A stretch of 64,000 bases of DNA, taken from NCBI RefSeq assembly GCF_000235505.1, contig NZ_JH379028.1:1020621-1084620 (forward strand), given 5' to 3'. Each line of letters opens with the position of its first letter. Within the stretch, counting starts at the first letter, position 1. The notes below the pieces were generated by a model. It worked only from the letters and a program-made list of their open reading frames with translations. It searched no databases and was not told where the DNA came from. Shown in pieces: positions 53,917-63,958 of the stretch. A program made the translations under genes and the position numbers. This DNA is from Hungatella hathewayi WAL-18680. GTDB taxonomy: Bacteria; Bacillota; Clostridia; Lachnospirales; Lachnospiraceae.

Positions 53917-55401
53917 TTATGCAAACGGATTCTCCGTCTTATACAACATCCCCTTCGGCTGGTTAAACCCAATCTCCTCCACGTCAACGCCGATATACTT
54001 AAACACCTCATAAATCGCTTTTCCATAATGTCCAAATGCCACCGCCCCATGATGCGGGAAGTTCTTCTCAATCAGTACGTGGCGGTAGAAGCGGTTCATC
54101 TCCGGGATGGCGAAAATGCCGATGGCGCCGAAGGAGCGTGTCGCTACCGGGAGCACCTCGCCCTGGGCGATGTAGGCCCGCAGTACATTGTCAGCCGTAC
54201 TTTGGAGACGGTAGAAGGTTATATCGCCAGGAACGATATCGCCCTCCAGGGTTCCCTGGGTTACTTCCTCCGGCAGGGCTCTCGCCATAATCAGCTGGTA
54301 CTTCATCTCGCAGAAGGACAGCTTCTTGGAGCTGGTGTTGCCGCAGTGGAAGCCCATGAAGGTCTCTCTCTGGCCGTAATCATAATTGCCCTTGATATCC
54401 TCATTGTACAAATCAGCCGGCACGGAGTTGTTGATATCCAATAATGTCACCGCATCCTGGCTCACGCAGGTTCCGATAAACTCGCTCAACGCGCCGTAGA
54501 TATCCACCTCACAGGACACCGGAATGCCTCTGTCGGTGAGACGGCTGTTTACATAACATGGCACAAATCCAAACTGGGTCTGGAAAGCCGGCCAGCATTT
54601 TCCGGCAATCGCCACGTATTTGCGGTAGCCTCTGTGCTCCTCAATCCAGTCAAGCAGTGTCAGCTCATACTGGGCCAGTTTCTCCAGAATCTCCGGCTTC
54701 TTGTTGCCTGCGCCAAGCTCGGATTCCATATCTTTCACCACATCCGGTATACGCGCGTCGCCGGCATGTTTGTTAAACGCCTCAAATAAATCGAGCTCGG
54801 AGTTCTCCTCAATCTCCACACCCAGGTTGTAAAGCTGCTTGATGGGAGCGTTGCAGGCCAGAAAGTTTAACGGTCTCGGTCCAAAGCTGATAATCTTCAG
54901 TCCGCTTAACCCTACGATAGCGCGGGCAATCGGCACAAACTCCTCAATCATATCGGCGCACTCCTCGGCTGTTCCAACCGGGTATTCCGGAATGTATGCC
55001 TTAATATTGCGCAGCTTCAGGTTATAGCTGGCATTCAGCATCCCGCAGTAAGCATCGCCACGGCCCTGAACCAGATTGTTACCACTCTCCTCAGCCGCCG
55101 CGATAAACATGGCCGGTCCGTCGAAATGCTTCGCTAACAATGTCTCAGAAATCTCCGGTCCAAAGTTGCCAAGGTAAACAACCAGGGCATTACATCCCGC
55201 CGCCTTCACATCCTCCAGTGCCTGTACCATATGTATCTCACTCTCCACGATGCAGACCGGGCACTCATAAATATTTTTCTCATCATATTTGGCCTTGTAG
55301 GCTTCAATCAACGCTTTCCTTCTGTTCACGGAAAGGCTCTCCGGGAAACAGTCGCGGCTTACGGCTACGATACCGATTTTTACTTCTGGCATGTTAATCA
55401 T
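53917..55401 (-). CDS. L-fucose/L-arabinose isomerase family protein
   Basis: 494 residues. The sequence (VKIGIVAVSRDCFPESLSVN; ALVVYLGNFGPEISETLLAK; GMLNASYNLKLRNIKAYIPE) fits the FucI/AraA-like group (COG2407), shorter than true FucI (about 590). It should interconvert an aldose and a ketose. Start at 55401, eight bases after GGAGG, preferred over 55416. Last gene of an operon with a DUF4867 protein and an FGGY kinase, which probably phosphorylates its product. The exact sugar is unknown. Confidence 0.82.
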   Translation of the reverse strand: MINMPEVKIGIVAVSRDCFPESLSVNRRKALIEAYKAKYDEKNIYECPVCIVESEIHMVQALEDVKAAGCNALVVYLGNFGPEISETLLAKHFDGPAMFIAAAEESGNNLVQGRGDAYCGMLNASYNLKLRNIKAYIPEYPVGTAEECADMIEEFVPIARAIVGLSGLKIISFGPRPLNFLACNAPIKQLYNLGVEIEENSELDLFEAFNKHAGDARIPDVVKDMESELGAGNKKPEILEKLAQYELTLLDWIEEHRGYRKYVAIAGKCWPAFQTQFGFVPCYVNSRLTDRGIPVSCEVDIYGALSEFIGTCVSQDAVTLLDINNSVPADLYNEDIKGNYDYGQRETFMGFHCGNTSSKKLSFCEMKYQLIMARALPEEVTQGTLEGDIVPGDITFYRLQSTADNVLRAYIAQGEVLPVATRSFGAIGIFAIPEMNRFYRHVLIEKNFPHHGAVAFGHYGKAIYEVFKYIGVDVEEIGFNQPKGMLYKTENPFA

Positions 55402-55494
55402 GTGAATATCCTCCATTTTATTATGAAATATATTTTATTTACAATTCACTAGTTCCGTTTCTCTCACTATCTGAAAACATGTTTCTTCATACTT

Positions 55495-56115
55495 TTATAT
55501 CGAAACATTCTCACCCTTCAAACCAATCCAGGCGTTTTCCGGAAGCCCTGCCTCCTCATGGCCCACCAGCCATTTATTTCTTGCGAACAGCAGCTTATCT
55601 TCCCCGCACCGCACGGCTGCCGGCCCGGCCAGTTCCTCGTTGGTTCCTCTCGGAAGCACGATCACACAGCGGAATCCCCCCTCGTCCGTCTGGCACGGCG
55701 CATAGTGCAGCGTCGTCGCATACACCTCAATCAACGTCCCCGCCGGCACAAAAAACGCTTCCACCAGCCCGGTGTCATAGGTGTACTCCTCCGTGATATC
55801 CTGCTGCCGTCCAATCAGCAAAATCATGTCCGTCACCGCCAGATTCACCTCCGAATCCCGGTGATACTCCAGCGCGTTTAACTTCCGGTTATGTCCGTTG
55901 CAGTAACCAATCTGAATCGGCATTCCGCCATACACGCCGTCCGCCAGCGCCCCGATTTCCGGCAATGCTTCCAGCTCCGGCACGGAAGCCACATAAACCA
56001 CATCCTCCGGGAGCGGAGTCTTCTTCATCTCCTCCATCAGCCCCGACACCTCATATCCGGTAATCACCCGGCCGTACATCCGAAACTCCGAATCATTTAC
56101 ATGTTTCAGCTTCAT
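55495..56115 (-). CDS. DUF4867 family protein
   Basis: 206 residues, recognised as DUF4867 (HVNDSEFRMYGRVITGYEVS; GGMPIQIGYCNGHNRKLNAL; VPAGTLIEVYATTLHYAPCQ). The fold looks cupin-like, with several His/Glu in the core. It lies between an aldose isomerase and a sugar kinase, which suggests a role in sugar handling such as anomer or isomer interconversion; that is inferred. The start at 56115 has a GGAAGGGAAAG site. Confidence 0.8.
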   Translation of the reverse strand: MKLKHVNDSEFRMYGRVITGYEVSGLMEEMKKTPLPEDVVYVASVPELEALPEIGALADGVYGGMPIQIGYCNGHNRKLNALEYHRDSEVNLAVTDMILLIGRQQDITEEYTYDTGLVEAFFVPAGTLIEVYATTLHYAPCQTDEGGFRCVIVLPRGTNEELAGPAAVRCGEDKLLFARNKWLVGHEEAGLPENAWIGLKGENVSI

Positions 56116-56146
56116 ATTCTTTCCCTTCCTCTCCACATAGTTCGTT

Positions 56147-57670
56147 CTACAAGTTCGCCAGTTCTTTATAATCCGCCTTCAAACTCTGATAGAGATTCTG
56201 GTAGATATGATGATAGCACTCGTAAGTCTTCACATTCTCCGCCACCGGGCTGGTGCTGCTCTTCTCACTGATCAGTCTGTCGCAGGCTTCCTCCACACTG
56301 GGGTAAATGCCGCAGCCAACCCCGGCTAGAATCGCCACGCCCAGAGCCGGCCCCTCGTCCTGCTGCACCGTCTTCACCGTGCAGTTGTAAAGGTCAGACA
56401 GCATCTGACGCCAGACAGGGCTCTTCCCGCCGCCTCCGCAGGCCATCATCTGCGTCACATCCACGCCCATCTCCTTTAAAATCTGGTTGCAGTCACAGAG
56501 AGAATAGGACACGCCCTCCATCACCGCCCGCAGCAGATGTTTCTTCGTGTGAATCGCCGACAGCCCAAAGAACACGCCCCGGCAGTCCGGGTCCAGATGA
56601 GGCGTTCTTTCGCCCATCAAATAAGGCAGATATATCAGCTTGTCGCTGCCCGCCGGAATCGTCTTCACATCTTCATTAATCAAATCATAGACATCTTTTC
56701 CCTGGGCCTTCGCCTCCGCCACATAATCCTGGCAGAACTCATCCTTAAACCATTTCAGGGAAAGACCGGCCCCCTGGGTCACGCCCATGATATGCCATGC
56801 CCCCGGCACCGCGCAGCAGCAGGTATGCACCCGTCCCTTCTTGTCAATGGAAACCTGGCTGCTGTGTGCAAACACCACACCGGAAGTCCCGATGGTGGTA
56901 AATGCTGTTCCATCCCGCACAATCCCGGTTCCCACAGCCGCCGCCGCATTGTCCCCAGCGCCGCCAACCACTTTGACCTCCGCCGTCAATCCTGTCTTCT
57001 CTGCTATCTCCGGAAGCAGAGTGCCTGTCACCTCACAGGACTCATAGACCTTCCCCAGCATGGATTTGTCAATCTGAAGCGCCTCTAACACCTCATCCGA
57101 CCATCGCCGCCCCGGCACATCCAGCAGCTGCATACCGCTGGCATCCGACACCTCCGTGGCAAACACGCCGGTCAGAATATACCTTATGTAATCCTTTGGA
57201 AGCAGAATATGCTTACAACGGCTATAATTCTCCGGCTCATGCTTCCGCACCCAGAGAATCTTGGCCGCCGTCCATCCCGTCAAAGGCGGATTGGCCGTAA
57301 TCTCAATCCAGCGCTCCTTCGGCATTATGCGCAGCATATCTTCCACTTCTTCCCCGGTTCTCTGGTCGCACCAGATGATAGAAGGGCGAATCACCTCCCC
57401 GGCTTCATCCAGCATCACAAGCCCGTGCATCTGCCCGGAAATACCGATGCCCTTAATCGCTTCCCGTTCCACCGCCGCCTGGCTCACCACCCGTTCCAGT
57501 GTCGCCAGCACCGCGTCACGCCAGTCCTCCGGTTTCTGCTCCGCCCAGCCGTTCTTCGGCTGGTACAGTGGATACTCCTGGGACGCCGAGGCCATCACTG
57601 TTCCCGCTTCGTCAAACAGAACCGTCTTCGTCGCCGATGTCCCCACGTCAATTCCTATCAGATAGTTCAT
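56147..57670 (-). CDS. xylB: Xylulokinase-type FGGY sugar kinase
   Basis: 507 residues. N-terminal LIGIDVGTSATKTVLFDEAG binds ATP; GIGISGQMHGLVMLDEAGEV and GWAEQKPEDW are xylulokinase signatures; MACGGGGKSPVWRQMLSD is the C-terminal FGGY segment. It would phosphorylate D-xylulose or a similar ketopentose. First gene of a kinase-DUF4867-isomerase operon with no xylA in sight, so its real substrate may be the ketose made by the COG2407 isomerase downstream. Confidence 0.88.
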   Translation of the reverse strand: MNYLIGIDVGTSATKTVLFDEAGTVMASASQEYPLYQPKNGWAEQKPEDWRDAVLATLERVVSQAAVEREAIKGIGISGQMHGLVMLDEAGEVIRPSIIWCDQRTGEEVEDMLRIMPKERWIEITANPPLTGWTAAKILWVRKHEPENYSRCKHILLPKDYIRYILTGVFATEVSDASGMQLLDVPGRRWSDEVLEALQIDKSMLGKVYESCEVTGTLLPEIAEKTGLTAEVKVVGGAGDNAAAAVGTGIVRDGTAFTTIGTSGVVFAHSSQVSIDKKGRVHTCCCAVPGAWHIMGVTQGAGLSLKWFKDEFCQDYVAEAKAQGKDVYDLINEDVKTIPAGSDKLIYLPYLMGERTPHLDPDCRGVFFGLSAIHTKKHLLRAVMEGVSYSLCDCNQILKEMGVDVTQMMACGGGGKSPVWRQMLSDLYNCTVKTVQQDEGPALGVAILAGVGCGIYPSVEEACDRLISEKSSTSPVAENVKTYECYHHIYQNLYQSLKADYKELANL

Positions 57671-57753
57671 TGCGTAACCCCTTTCTCAATCACGAGTCTT
57701 TGACAATCTCTTCTATCTATGAGTATAACTTGTTCCACTGTCACTTTCCAGAC

Positions 57754-58647
57754 TCAAACTTGACCAGTTGATAGCACTTTCTTGCTCTTTTTATTTTCCG
57801 GGTCCGGATTTCCCTCTCTCCTGCCCATCCGGTGCCGGTACTCACTGGGAAGACACCCGTACCGTTTGGAAAATGCCTTGGCAAATGCCCGGCTGTTGGG
57901 AAATCCATTGTTTAACGCCACGTCATTCAGACTATGCTCCGTGTTCATCATTTCCCGCAGTCCGTACTCCGTCCGCAGGTTCAAAAGATACGTCTTATAG
58001 CTGACATTGGCATACCGCTGAAACATCCGGGACAGGTAGGTCGGCGAAAATCCAAACAAATCCGCCACACTCTCCAGGGTGATATCCTGGTTGTAATTCT
58101 TCTTCATATAGGAGGTAATCCGGGACAACTTATCCAGATGACGTTTCTGCCGGATATTGCCCTGGTCCTCCTCCTTCTTCATGAAGGAGGTAACCAGCAG
58201 ATACAAAAGCTCCAGGAACAGACTGCGCACCTTCAATTCATAGGCCAGCCCCTTCTCCTGGTAAGCCCGGTACATCTGCACAATCAGCTTGACCAGCTTT
58301 AAATTCTCCTCCTCCGAGCCCTTGGAAAATACCGCATAATCGTCCTCCTCCAGGTACCCGGCAAAACAGCTCACCGGAATCTGCACCACGATGGTGGTGT
58401 TTGGCATCGGGGCCTCAATGGAGTGAATCTCATTGGAGTTGACGATCACAAAATCCGGGGCCGTTAACGGCAGACTGGTATTGTCGATAAAGAATTCCAG
58501 CTTCCCTTCCAGCACCAGAAAGATCTCAATGGAGCGGTGCCAGTGCTTCGCCCTCCGGTAGTTGCCTTCCTTTCCCTCAAACAGGAACAGTTTAAACGGT
58601 AAGTCCTCATTGGGAAGCACCAGCTCATGTTTAAAATCCGTGGTCAT
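57754..58647 (-). CDS. AraC-family regulator
   Basis: 297 residues. N-terminal cupin (RAKHWHRSIEIFLVLEGKLE) and C-terminal AraC double helix-turn-helix (DITLESVADLFGFSPTYLSR; LNDVALNNGFPNSRAFAKAF). AGGAGG lies seven bases before the ATG. It sits between the xylB operon downstream and the ara operon upstream, all in one direction. It most likely controls the adjacent kinase/isomerase operon. Confidence 0.9.
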   Translation of the reverse strand: MTTDFKHELVLPNEDLPFKLFLFEGKEGNYRRAKHWHRSIEIFLVLEGKLEFFIDNTSLPLTAPDFVIVNSNEIHSIEAPMPNTTIVVQIPVSCFAGYLEEDDYAVFSKGSEEENLKLVKLIVQMYRAYQEKGLAYELKVRSLFLELLYLLVTSFMKKEEDQGNIRQKRHLDKLSRITSYMKKNYNQDITLESVADLFGFSPTYLSRMFQRYANVSYKTYLLNLRTEYGLREMMNTEHSLNDVALNNGFPNSRAFAKAFSKRYGCLPSEYRHRMGRREGNPDPENKKSKKVLSTGQV

Positions 58648-58731
58648 CCACCTGCCTCCTTCTCAAACAGTAAACAGCATTTTCTTGCTCTTTTCTGTTC
58701 TCATTGTAGCAGTCCCGGACCTTCTTTGCAA

Positions 58732-59430
58732 CTACTCCTTTCCCTGGCCGTAGTAGGCGTTTGGGCCGTGCTTTCTCAGGAAATGTTTATCCTGCATGCA
58801 CTGGGGCGTCTGGTTGTCCCCATTGGGATTTAGCAGCTCCGTCATCAGGTTCATTTTCGCAATCTCCTCCAGGACCACCGCGTTGTGTACCGCCTGGGCC
58901 GCGTCCTTTCCCCAGGTAAAGGGGCCATGGTTTTTGCAGAGAACACCGGGGACATAGACGGGATTTTTTCCGGCAAAGGTCTCGACAATCACCTTTCCGG
59001 TATTTTTCTCATAGCCCTCCTCAATCTCCTCCGGCGTCAGATTTCTCGCACAGGGAATCTCTCCGTAAAAATAATCCGCATGGGTGGTCCCATAACAGGG
59101 AATCCCCCGCCCGGCCTGGGCCCAGGAGGTGGCAAACGGCGAATGGGTGTGCACCACCCCGCCAATCTCCGGAAACGCCCGGTACAGTTCCAGATGGGTC
59201 GCCGTATCGGAGGAAGGATTCATCGTCCCTTCCACCCGGTTTCCCTCCAAATCCATCACCACCATGTCTTCCGGCCGCAGGTCGTCGTAATCCACACCGC
59301 TGGGCTTAATCACAAACAGCCCCGACGCCCGGTCAATTCCGCTTACATTTCCCCAGGTGTAGGTGATAAGCCCACGCCTGGGAAGCTCCATATTGGCTTC
59401 GTATACCTGCTCTTTTAATACTTCTAACAT
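58732..59430 (-). CDS. araD: L-ribulose-5-phosphate 4-epimerase
   Basis: 232 residues, matching E. coli AraD length. [20 protein letters not shown] opens the class II aldolase-like fold; metal ligands appear as [12 protein letters not shown] and [12 protein letters not shown]. It converts L-ribulose-5-phosphate to D-xylulose-5-phosphate, feeding the pentose phosphate pathway. The start at 59430 has AGGAG seven bases before it; 59433 would be a GTG. Third gene of the araA-kinase-araD operon. Confidence 0.95.
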   Translation of the reverse strand: MLEVLKEQVYEANMELPRRGLITYTWGNVSGIDRASGLFVIKPSGVDYDDLRPEDMVVMDLEGNRVEGTMNPSSDTATHLELYRAFPEIGGVVHTHSPFATSWAQAGRGIPCYGTTHADYFYGEIPCARNLTPEEIEEGYEKNTGKVIVETFAGKNPVYVPGVLCKNHGPFTWGKDAAQAVHNAVVLEEIAKMNLMTELLNPNGDNQTPQCMQDKHFLRKHGPNAYYGQGKE

Positions 59431-59498
59431 CACATGTCTCCTCTTTCTTCGCTTCTACTGGGACCTTGTTCCATATGGCTTGCTGCCCATCTTTATGA

Positions 59499-61103
59499 TC
59501 ACAGCGCTTCCACAGCCGCCCGCTCCACAGGCAGTCCCTGGCGGTATCTCTCCATAAACGCTTCAAATCCGGCCACATCCGCTTCCTCCGGCTGCAAAGT
59601 ACTACCTTCCTGTCCGGCAAACACCTTCTCCGCCAGATAGCCAGCCAGCGTCTCCCCGTCCTCTTTTTTCAACATATATTCCGCCAGCAGCGCAATCCCC
59701 CAGGCGCCGCCCTCGCCGGCCGTCTCCATCACGGACACCGGAACATCGGCGGCCGCCGCCATGATCTTCTGTCCCACGCCCTTTGTCTTGAACAGTCCGC
59801 CATGCCCCAGCAGCACATCCAGCTTCACATCCTCCTCTTTAAACAGGATATCCAGCCCCGTCTTCAGCGCTCCCAGAGACGTGTACAGATGGGTCCTCAT
59901 AAAGTTGGCCAGCGTAAACCGGCTGTCCGGTCTGCGCACAAACAGCGGCCGTCCTTCCTCGAATCCCGTGATATGCTCCCCGGAGAAATAGTTATAGGAC
60001 AGCAGGCCGCCACAGTCCGCATCCCCCTCCAGTGCCTTCCGGTACAGCGTGCCGAACAGCTCATTCATATCCACATCCATACCCATGCTCTCCGCAAACT
60101 CCTTAAATATCCCTACCCAGGCATTCAAATCGGAGGTACAGTTATTACAATGCACCATTCCCACCAAATCCCCGGCAGGCGTCGTCACCAAATCAATCTC
60201 CGGATGGACTTTCTTCAATTCTTTCTCCAGCACCACCATGGCAAACACGCTGGTCCCGGCGGAGACATTTCCCGTTCTCACAGCCACACTGTTGGTCGCC
60301 GTCATCCCGGTCCCCGCGTCCCCTTCCGGCGGGCAGAGCGGTATCCTGGCCTTCAAATTGCCGCTGGTATCCAAAAGCTTCGCACCCTCCTCCGTCAGCA
60401 CACCGGCATCCTCCCCGGCCACCAGCGCCTTCGGCAGAATATCCCGCAGCTTCCACGGCAGTTTCTCTCCCGCCACCAGCTGGTCAAACTGCTCCACCAT
60501 CCGCTGGTGAAAATCCTTCGCCTGGACATCCACCGGGAACATCCCGGCCACATCCCCGATGCCAAGCACCTTCCGCCCCGTCAGCATCCAGTGCACATAA
60601 CCTTCCAGGGTTACCATATAATCAATATCCGGCACATGGGGCTCCCGGTTCAGAATCGCCTGATACAGATGGGAAATGCTCCACCGCTGGGGTACCGGAT
60701 ACTGAAATACCTCCGTCAGCTTCTCCGACGCCTCCCCGGTGATGGTATTTCTCCAGGTCCGAAATGGCACCAGCAGCTTCCCTGCCTTGTCAAACACCAT
60801 ATACCCGTGCATCATGGCGCTGAAACCAATCGCGCCTATGGTCGTCAGCGTTTCCCCATACTGCCTTAACACATCCTCCGCCATATCCCGGTACGCGTCC
60901 TGAACCCCTGTCCAGATATCCTCCAGCGTGTAGGTCCAGATACCGTCCTCCAGCCGGTTCTCCCAGTCGTGGCTTCCCGTCGCTATCGGTCTGTGATTCT
61001 CATCAATCAGCACCGCCTTAATCCTGGTGGACCCCAGCTCCATTCCCATGGTCGTCCTGCCCTCCCGAATCATCGCCGCCGTCAGTTCTCTCTCATTACC
61101 CAT
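59499..61103 (-). CDS. araB: Ribulokinase (FGGY family, Firmicute type)
   Basis: 534 residues. [20 protein letters not shown] is the ATP-binding start, [20 protein letters not shown] the substrate segment, [20 protein letters not shown] and [20 protein letters not shown] the C-terminal half. It is of the alternative FGGY group that replaces classical AraB in many Firmicutes. Position between araA and araD makes L-ribulose the expected substrate. Confidence 0.88.
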   Translation of the reverse strand: MGNERELTAAMIREGRTTMGMELGSTRIKAVLIDENHRPIATGSHDWENRLEDGIWTYTLEDIWTGVQDAYRDMAEDVLRQYGETLTTIGAIGFSAMMHGYMVFDKAGKLLVPFRTWRNTITGEASEKLTEVFQYPVPQRWSISHLYQAILNREPHVPDIDYMVTLEGYVHWMLTGRKVLGIGDVAGMFPVDVQAKDFHQRMVEQFDQLVAGEKLPWKLRDILPKALVAGEDAGVLTEEGAKLLDTSGNLKARIPLCPPEGDAGTGMTATNSVAVRTGNVSAGTSVFAMVVLEKELKKVHPEIDLVTTPAGDLVGMVHCNNCTSDLNAWVGIFKEFAESMGMDVDMNELFGTLYRKALEGDADCGGLLSYNYFSGEHITGFEEGRPLFVRRPDSRFTLANFMRTHLYTSLGALKTGLDILFKEEDVKLDVLLGHGGLFKTKGVGQKIMAAAADVPVSVMETAGEGGAWGIALLAEYMLKKEDGETLAGYLAEKVFAGQEGSTLQPEEADVAGFEAFMERYRQGLPVERAAVEAL

Positions 61104-61180
61104 ATCTCCATCTCCTGTTCCCGGCCCGTCTGGCCGCTATTTGCAGAATCTCCGGCTCCCGGCCAGATTCCCCGCTATCT

Positions 61181-62677
61181 CTACCGGAATGCCACCGCAT
61201 TCCACCGAAGTTCATTTTTTAGATTCCTGATGGTAGTCTCCCCATCAATATAGACCGCCTCAATGTCCATAGCCGCAGCCCAGTCCCCCATCTGCTCCGC
61301 CGTCAAATCATAGGAAAACGCCGTATGGTGGGCGCCGCCGGCCAGTATCCAGCTCTCCGCCCCCGTCGCCAGGTTCGGCCGTGGTGTCCAGAACGCCGTG
61401 GCCACCGGCAGCTTCGGCATAGGCTTCTCCACCTTCTTACAGTCCACCTCATTGATAATCAAACGGAACCGATTCCCCAAATCAATGAGAGACGTGGCCA
61501 CCGCCGGTCCCGTCTTGGAAGTAAACACCAGTCTCGCCGGGTCCTCCCGGTCGCCCATGGAAAGCTGGCACACCTTAATCCCAACCGGTCCCTCCGAAAT
61601 CGTCGGACACACCTCCAGCATATGGGCCTGTAAAATCCCCTCTTTTCCCGGAACCAGATTGTAGGTATAATCCTCCATAAACGAAGTCCCCTTGGCATCC
61701 TTCATCCCGGAGGTCATAATCTTCATCAGCCGCACCATAGCCGCCGTCTTCCAGTCGCCCTCGCCGCCAAATCCATACCCCTTTTCCATCAATCGCTGAA
61801 TCGCCAGCCCCGGAAGCTGCTGCAAAGCCCCCAAATCTCCGAAATGGGTGACAATGGCCTGATAATTCTTCTCCTTCAAAAACCGCTCGAACCCAATCTC
61901 AATTCCCGCCTGCACTGCCACATGACGGCGGAACTCCTTCTCATCACGTCCCTCCAGCAGTATCTCGTACCTGCTGTAATATTCCTCCACCAGGGCATCC
62001 ACATCCCCGGCGGACACATCCTTCACATAGTCCGCAATCTCATTTACCGGGTAAGCGTCAATCTCCCAGCCAAATTTTATCTGCGCCTCCACCTTGTCGC
62101 CCTCGGTAACGGCAACATTTCTCATATTGTCGGCTACTCTCACCACGCGGATATGGCTGCTCTCCATGATACCGATGGCAGTCCGCATCCACTCCGCCAT
62201 CCGCTTCTGCACCGCCTCGCTGCTCCAATGTCCCACAATCACCTTCCGCTCAATTCCCATCCGCGTCACAATATGGCCGTACTCCCTGTCGCCGTGGGCC
62301 GACTGGTTCTCATTCATAAAATCCATGTCAATGGTGTCATAGGGAATCTCCTGGTTAAACTGGGTATGTAAATGCAGCAGCGGCTTCCGGTACTCCTGCA
62401 GTCCCAGAATCCAGGACTTGGCCGGCGAAAACGTATGCATCCAGGTCACAACCCCCGCGCACTCCTCATCCCCATTGGCCTCGTTGAACAGCTGGCGGAT
62501 GGAAGCATTGTCAATCAGCGTCGGTTTCCACACCAGCTCAAAGGGCAATACCCCCGATTCATTCAGCTTCTCCACGATAATTTTCGAGTGCTCCGCCACG
62601 TTGGCCAGACACTCCTCCCCATACAGGTCCTGGGACCCCGTTGCAAACCAGAATTTGTAATTTTTCTCCGTCATCAT
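61181..62677 (-). CDS. araA: L-arabinose isomerase
   Basis: 498 residues. KFWFATGSQDLYGEECLANV opens AraA proteins; VVTWMHTFSPAKSWILGLQE and GYGFGGEGDWKTAAMVRLMK are conserved active-site regions, with catalytic Glu and His ligands (TSFMEDYTYNLVPGKEGILQ; GGAHHTAFSYDL). It converts L-arabinose to L-ribulose. First gene of the operon, with its own promoter at 62714-62742 and a divergent AraC regulator. AAGGAG precedes two adjacent ATG codons. Confidence 0.97.
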   Translation of the reverse strand: MMTEKNYKFWFATGSQDLYGEECLANVAEHSKIIVEKLNESGVLPFELVWKPTLIDNASIRQLFNEANGDEECAGVVTWMHTFSPAKSWILGLQEYRKPLLHLHTQFNQEIPYDTIDMDFMNENQSAHGDREYGHIVTRMGIERKVIVGHWSSEAVQKRMAEWMRTAIGIMESSHIRVVRVADNMRNVAVTEGDKVEAQIKFGWEIDAYPVNEIADYVKDVSAGDVDALVEEYYSRYEILLEGRDEKEFRRHVAVQAGIEIGFERFLKEKNYQAIVTHFGDLGALQQLPGLAIQRLMEKGYGFGGEGDWKTAAMVRLMKIMTSGMKDAKGTSFMEDYTYNLVPGKEGILQAHMLEVCPTISEGPVGIKVCQLSMGDREDPARLVFTSKTGPAVATSLIDLGNRFRLIINEVDCKKVEKPMPKLPVATAFWTPRPNLATGAESWILAGGAHHTAFSYDLTAEQMGDWAAAMDIEAVYIDGETTIRNLKNELRWNAVAFR

Positions 62678-62713
62678 GCCACTCTCCTTCTCTCATAAAT
62701 TCTTCTGGTTTCA

Positions 62714-62742
62714 TTATAAAAAATACCTCCGGCCAAGGCAAT
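62714..62742 (-). promoter_or_regulatory. araA operon promoter
   Basis: On the minus strand TTGCCT (62737-62742) and TATAAT (62714-62719) with a 17-bp spacer, 37 bp before the first araA ATG codon. Confidence 0.75.
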
Positions 62743-62795
62743 TTCCCACCCCTGTCATTTCCTCTCAAAAGTTACCAAATCCGACCTCAATCTTC

Positions 62796-62824
62796 TTGCA
62801 TTTCCCCTCCATTCCAGTTAAACT
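62796..62824 (+). promoter_or_regulatory. Promoter of the divergent AraC gene
   Basis: TTGCAT (62796-62801) and TAAACT (62819-62824) with a 17-bp spacer, 36 bp before the ATG at 62861. It is back to back with the araA promoter, leaving about 50 bp between the two -35 boxes for operators. Confidence 0.65.
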
Positions 62825-62860
62825 AGAGGAAATGAAACAAAAAACGAAAGGAGGCCCGCC

Positions 62861-63913
62861 ATGACGCTCAAATCTCTCTGCGAGCAGATATCCTGCAACG
62901 ACACCAATATGCTCCGGGAGGACAATCCCATCGGCTCCCGCATCATGTGCCCGGAGTACTCCCTGCATTTGGAAGACAAGAAGACCTACCCCCTCCCCAA
63001 AGAGGAACATCTCTTCGCCCTATGCTGGAACGTGAGCCCCAACCACCGGCTCTACGGGACCATCAAGCCGTCGGCCGTCTCCTTCTCGTACAGCTGTCAT
63101 TTTGAGCCGGGGGACAAGACCCAGCTACACACCCACGAGTATCTGGAACTTTCCTACATCGTGTCCGGCCGGTTCCGCCAGCGGATTCTGGGGAACGATA
63201 TTACCTTTGAGCAGGGGGATTTGTGCCTGATTGACAAGAACTGCCTGCATCAGGATTATCTGGATTCCAGTCCCGCGTCTATCCTGTTTCTCGGCATCGC
63301 CAACGATATTTTCGAGGAGATTATGGACAGCCATGTGGCGGCGGGGCGCATCGTCTCCTTTCTCCAGTCGGCCCTGTTGAAACAGAAGAATCTTCAGCAG
63401 TACCTGCATTTTAAGCCCAATCCCGACGCCGGGACGAAGCTGGAGGAATGTCTGGAACCGCTACTGCGGGAGCTTATCACCCACGACGAGGCGTCCTCCT
63501 ACATCTGCCGCGGCCTGTTGATGCGCATTTTCCGCATTCTCAGCACTGATTACGACTTTTCCCTGTCCAGAGAACTGCGCAGGGAAATGAACTGGCTGAT
63601 GTACGAAGAAATCACCGCCTACATCCGGCAGCATTACCGGGATATCACCATCCGGCAGCTCTGTGAGCAGTTTCATTTTCAGGAGGATTATTTCAACCGC
63701 CTGCTGCGCCAGAAGACCGGCATGACCTACACCGAATATGTGCAGAAGCTGCGTCTGGATGAGGCGGAGCGGCTGCTGACGTCCACCAGTCTCAGCATCG
63801 AGCAGATAGCGGACGCCGTCGGGTACCAGAACAAGGGGTATTTCTACCGGATTTTCACCGAGCGTTACCAGATGACCCCGGCCCGGTTCCGCAAAGAGCA
63901 CACCGGAGCCTGA
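62861..63913 (+). CDS. AraC-family regulator divergent from araA
   Basis: 350 residues. An N-terminal cupin-like domain (HTHEYLELSYIVSGRFRQRI, about 85-150) is followed by a helical linker and a C-terminal AraC double helix-turn-helix (DITIRQLCEQFHFQEDYFNR; SIEQIADAVGYQNKGYFYRI). AAAGGAGG lies seven bases before the ATG. The divergent arrangement with the ara operon makes it the likely arabinose-responsive regulator. The GntR-type AraR common in Firmicutes is not seen here. Confidence 0.9.
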   Translation: MTLKSLCEQISCNDTNMLREDNPIGSRIMCPEYSLHLEDKKTYPLPKEEHLFALCWNVSPNHRLYGTIKPSAVSFSYSCHFEPGDKTQLHTHEYLELSYIVSGRFRQRILGNDITFEQGDLCLIDKNCLHQDYLDSSPASILFLGIANDIFEEIMDSHVAAGRIVSFLQSALLKQKNLQQYLHFKPNPDAGTKLEECLEPLLRELITHDEASSYICRGLLMRIFRILSTDYDFSLSRELRREMNWLMYEEITAYIRQHYRDITIRQLCEQFHFQEDYFNRLLRQKTGMTYTEYVQKLRLDEAERLLTSTSLSIEQIADAVGYQNKGYFYRIFTERYQMTPARFRKEHTGA

Positions 63914-63940
63914 CTGGGCCCTGTCGCACCAAAAAAACAG

Positions 63941-63958
63941 ATGCCCCAAGCAGGGCAT
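63941..63958 (-). terminator. Terminator for a leftward gene beyond the window
   Basis: ATGCCC (63941-63946) and GGGCAT (63953-63958) form a short stem. The T-run follows on the minus strand (A7 at 63931-63937), so it mainly serves a leftward transcript entering from the right. The last 40 bases hold no gene that can be called. Confidence 0.5.
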
